Assembly: GCA_937926145.1 (NCBI GenBank)
Contig: CALANW010000107.1
Span: 1-51,314, forward strand
DNA: 51,314 nt
From: an uncultured Ruminococcus sp.
Lineage (GTDB): Bacteria > Bacillota > Clostridia > Oscillospirales > Ruminococcaceae
Direction of reading: 5' to 3'
Numbering within the stretch: the stretch's first letter is position 1; each line of letters starts with the position of its first letter. Shown here one piece after another: positions 49,398 to 51,314 of this stretch. The notes under the pieces are model-generated. The model had not been told where the DNA came from and did no database searches. It saw only the letters and a list, made by a program, of their open reading frames with translations. Both the position numbers and the translations under genes were made by a program.

Positions 49398-51072
49398 ACT
49401 TTATTTCAAGGATAGGTTCAGCAATAGATGCACCTGCAGGTACCATAGGAAGAACGTTTATATCCTTATCGATAAGACAGTTGATAAGAACGGGGTGACC
49501 CGATGCAAGCGCTTTTTCAAGTGTAGGACGAACTTCTTCTTTTCTGCTGATAGTGTGAGCTTCAACTCCGAGAGCCTTTCCGAGCATCTCAAAATCGGTA
49601 GCCTTTTCAAGTGTTGTCTGTGAGAACTTTTTGTTGTAGAAAAGCTTCTGCCACTGACGAACCATTCCGAGAACGGAGTTATTGAATACAAGTTCGATTA
49701 CGGGAAGATCATACTTTGCAAGCGTTGTAAGCTCATTCATATTCATATAAAAGCTTCCGTCGCCCGCAATATTGATAACGTATTTGTCAGGATTACCGAC
49801 CTTGCTGCCGATAGCAGCACCAAGACCGTAACCCATTGTGCCAAGTCCGCCGGAAGTTGCAATGCTGTTCGGCTTAGAGAAGTTGAAGAATTCAGCTGTC
49901 CACATCTGATGCTGACCAACTTCCGTTGTGATTATAGCATTTCCGTTTGTAAGCTCACAAAGTGTTTCGAGAACATACTGCGGAAGAATGTCATCGGGGT
50001 CGGAAGAAACCTGAATAAGCGGATATTCAGCCTTCCACTTTTCAATCTCAGCCATCCATTCGTGATGATCCTGCTTTTCAAGCTTCTCATTGATAAGAGA
50101 AAGTGCAAGCTTTATATCTCCGACAACCTTATCGGTAACTTCGACATTCTTGTTGATCTCGGCACTGTCGATCTCAAACTGGAGTATCTTTTTGCCCTGC
50201 ATAATTTCATCAAAGCTCTTGGCGTTGCAGGTGACACGGTCGGAAAATCTTGAACCAACAACGATCATAAGATCACATTCGCCGACAGCAAGGGAAGAAG
50301 TCTTTGTTCCGTGCATACCGAGCATACCCGTATAGCGAGGATTGGTGTTGTCAAATGCAGCCTGTCCCATAAGTGTGAGTGAAACGGGAGCGTCAACGAG
50401 ATCTGCAAACTTAGCGAGCTCATCAAATGCACCTGAAAGAACTGCACCGCCGCCTGCATAGATCATCGGCTTCTTAGCAGCCGCAATAACCTTTACAGCA
50501 TTTTCGATCTCTGCTTCATCAACGGAATATGTAGGCTGCATCGGTTCTTTATGTTCAAATTCGCATTTTGCAGCAGTGATATCCTTAGGAATATCAATAA
50601 GAACAGGGCCTTTTCTGCCAGAATTTGCAATATAGAAAGCTTCTCTGATAGTGTCAGCAAGCTCATTTACATCTTTAACAATATAGTTATGCTTGGTGAT
50701 AGGCATTGTAATGCCGGTGATATCAACTTCCTGGAAGCTATCAAGGCCGAGGAGAGATGTTCCGACGTTTCCCGTGATAGCAACCATAGGGATACTGTCC
50801 ATATATGCAGTCGCGATACCTGTAACAAGGTTTGTTGCACCCGGACCGGATGTAGCGATAACTACGCCCGTTTTACCCGTTGTACGGGAATATCCGTCAG
50901 CAGCGTGTGAAGCGCCCTGCTCATGAGAAGTAAGGATATGCTTTATCTTGTCGCTGTAATCGTAAAGTGCGTCATAAATGTTGAGCACAGCTCCGCCGGG
51001 GTAGCCGAAAACAGTATCAACTCCCTGTTCAAGAAGACATTCAAGTATGATCTGTGAACCGTTCAATATCAT
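49396..51072 (-). CDS. ilvB: acetolactate synthase, large (catalytic) subunit
   Basis: TPP-dependent enzyme for the first common step of valine, leucine and isoleucine synthesis. The 558-residue product has the catalytic Glu in SHEQGASHAADGYSR, FAD-region blocks, and the TPP motif GDGSFYMNMNELTTL with NNSVLGMVRQWQKLFY. GGGAG nine bases ahead supports the ATG at 51072; a longer frame to 51108 is rejected. No ilvN regulatory subunit follows, since a terminator comes at once. Confidence 0.95.
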   Translation of the reverse strand: MILNGSQIILECLLEQGVDTVFGYPGGAVLNIYDALYDYSDKIKHILTSHEQGASHAADGYSRTTGKTGVVIATSGPGATNLVTGIATAYMDSIPMVAITGNVGTSLLGLDSFQEVDITGITMPITKHNYIVKDVNELADTIREAFYIANSGRKGPVLIDIPKDITAAKCEFEHKEPMQPTYSVDEAEIENAVKVIAAAKKPMIYAGGGAVLSGAFDELAKFADLVDAPVSLTLMGQAAFDNTNPRYTGMLGMHGTKTSSLAVGECDLMIVVGSRFSDRVTCNAKSFDEIMQGKKILQFEIDSAEINKNVEVTDKVVGDIKLALSLINEKLEKQDHHEWMAEIEKWKAEYPLIQVSSDPDDILPQYVLETLCELTNGNAIITTEVGQHQMWTAEFFNFSKPNSIATSGGLGTMGYGLGAAIGSKVGNPDKYVINIAGDGSFYMNMNELTTLAKYDLPVIELVFNNSVLGMVRQWQKLFYNKKFSQTTLEKATDFEMLGKALGVEAHTISRKEEVRPTLEKALASGHPVLINCLIDKDINVLPMVPAGASIAEPILEIK

Positions 51073-51112
51073 TTTTAGGATCTCCCTTTCAAAAAAATGA
51101 AAATGCATTATC

Positions 51113-51159
51113 CGACAGATAAAATATTTTGACGTGATACATCGTGAAATTATCTGTCG
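51113..51159 (-). promoter_or_regulatory. 10-bp inverted repeat in the ilvB leader
   Basis: CGACAGATAA (51113-51122) and TTATCTGTCG (51150-51159) are perfect complements 27 bp apart. They lie from about +11 to +57 of the predicted ilvB transcript, so the element could act as an RNA hairpin or as a repressor operator. No leader peptide rich in Leu, Ile or Val and no T-box core was seen. Confidence 0.55.
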
Positions 51160-51176
51160 AATACAATATAATTTAC

Positions 51177-51205
51177 ATTTTACCTCAAAATTTACTTTTT
51201 GTCAA
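51177..51205 (-). promoter_or_regulatory. ilvB promoter
   Basis: On the minus strand TTGACA (51205-51200), 17-bp spacer, TAAAAT (51182-51177). Transcription would start near 51170, leaving a leader of about 98 bases. Confidence 0.8.
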
Positions 51206-51274
51206 TGGATTTTTTGTAAAGTATGGTAACTTATATAATCATCATTCCAAAACAGTTTTCGTTCTTATAAAAAC

Positions 51275-51314
51275 CTGTCTCTTATACACATCTGACGCTG
51301 CCGACGAAGAGGAT
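51275..51314. other. Illumina Nextera adapter (read-1 side) plus index bases, artefact
   Basis: Bases 51275-51307 are the reverse complement of the Nextera read-1 adapter. The last seven bases, AGAGGAT, match the start of the reverse complement of the standard N503/S503 i5 index. Not genomic. Confidence 0.97.

Overview
The window reads as a chromosomal housekeeping and amino-acid-biosynthesis segment from a low-to-mid GC Gram-positive anaerobe. The Oscillospiraceae/Ruminococcus group of Clostridia is the best guess. Grounds for this are strong AGGAGG-type ribosome binding sites, PolC with its own PHP and exonuclease domains, the order pyrH-frr-uppS-cdsA-dxr-rseP-ispG-polC, the order miaB-ymcA-mutS-mutL-miaA-hfq, a sepF-ylmH-divIVA division cluster and a split transketolase. 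The genus is inferred from protein style and gene order, not from a search. No rRNA, tRNA, CRISPR, phage or insertion sequence was seen. No stretch longer than about 300 bases lacks a gene. Both ends (1-23 and 51275-51314) are Illumina Nextera adapter, so the real insert is about 24-51274.

Layout. (1) 75-11650, plus strand: a degenerate SGNH-like membrane protein, then UMP kinase, ribosome recycling factor, undecaprenyl-PP synthase, CDP-DG synthase, two MEP-pathway enzymes flanking the site-2 protease RseP, and PolC. (2) 11734-18790: a compact histidine operon hisZ-G-D-C-B-H-F-I-E behind one sigma-A-type promoter with a repeated-palindrome operator; hisA is absent. (3) 18791-19780: a possible structured leader RNA and a protein with 25 cysteines of unknown function. 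(4) 19899-31796: tRNA modification (miaB, miaA), a YmcA/YlbF-family protein with a six-cysteine tail, mismatch repair (mutS, mutL), hfq, an orphan HlyD-like membrane adaptor, yggS, sepF, ylmH and divIVA. (5) 31797-40909: ileS, lspA, rluD-type pseudouridine synthase, a Cof-type HAD phosphatase, split transketolase and NAD-dependent DNA ligase. (6) 40915-45425, minus strand: a padR / DUF1700 / DUF4097 / pspC envelope-sensing operon with a palindromic operator over its promoter, and an ABC-F ATPase. (7) 45427-51274: leuC-leuD-leuB (minus) divergent from a LysR-type regulator across overlapping promoters with three evenly spaced half-sites, and ilvB (minus) with a hairpin in its leader.

How the parts fit: regions 1, 4 and 5 are growth and envelope functions (translation, isoprenoid and undecaprenyl supply, phospholipid precursor, division, DNA repair). 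Regions 2 and 7 are anabolic operons under local control. Region 6 is a probable envelope-stress module. The most interesting unexplained items are the candidate leader RNA plus Cys-rich protein, the his and leu operator architectures, the his operon without hisA, and the orphan HlyD-like protein in the division cluster. Several starts were moved downstream from the longest possible reading frame to the start codon that has a properly spaced ribosome binding site.
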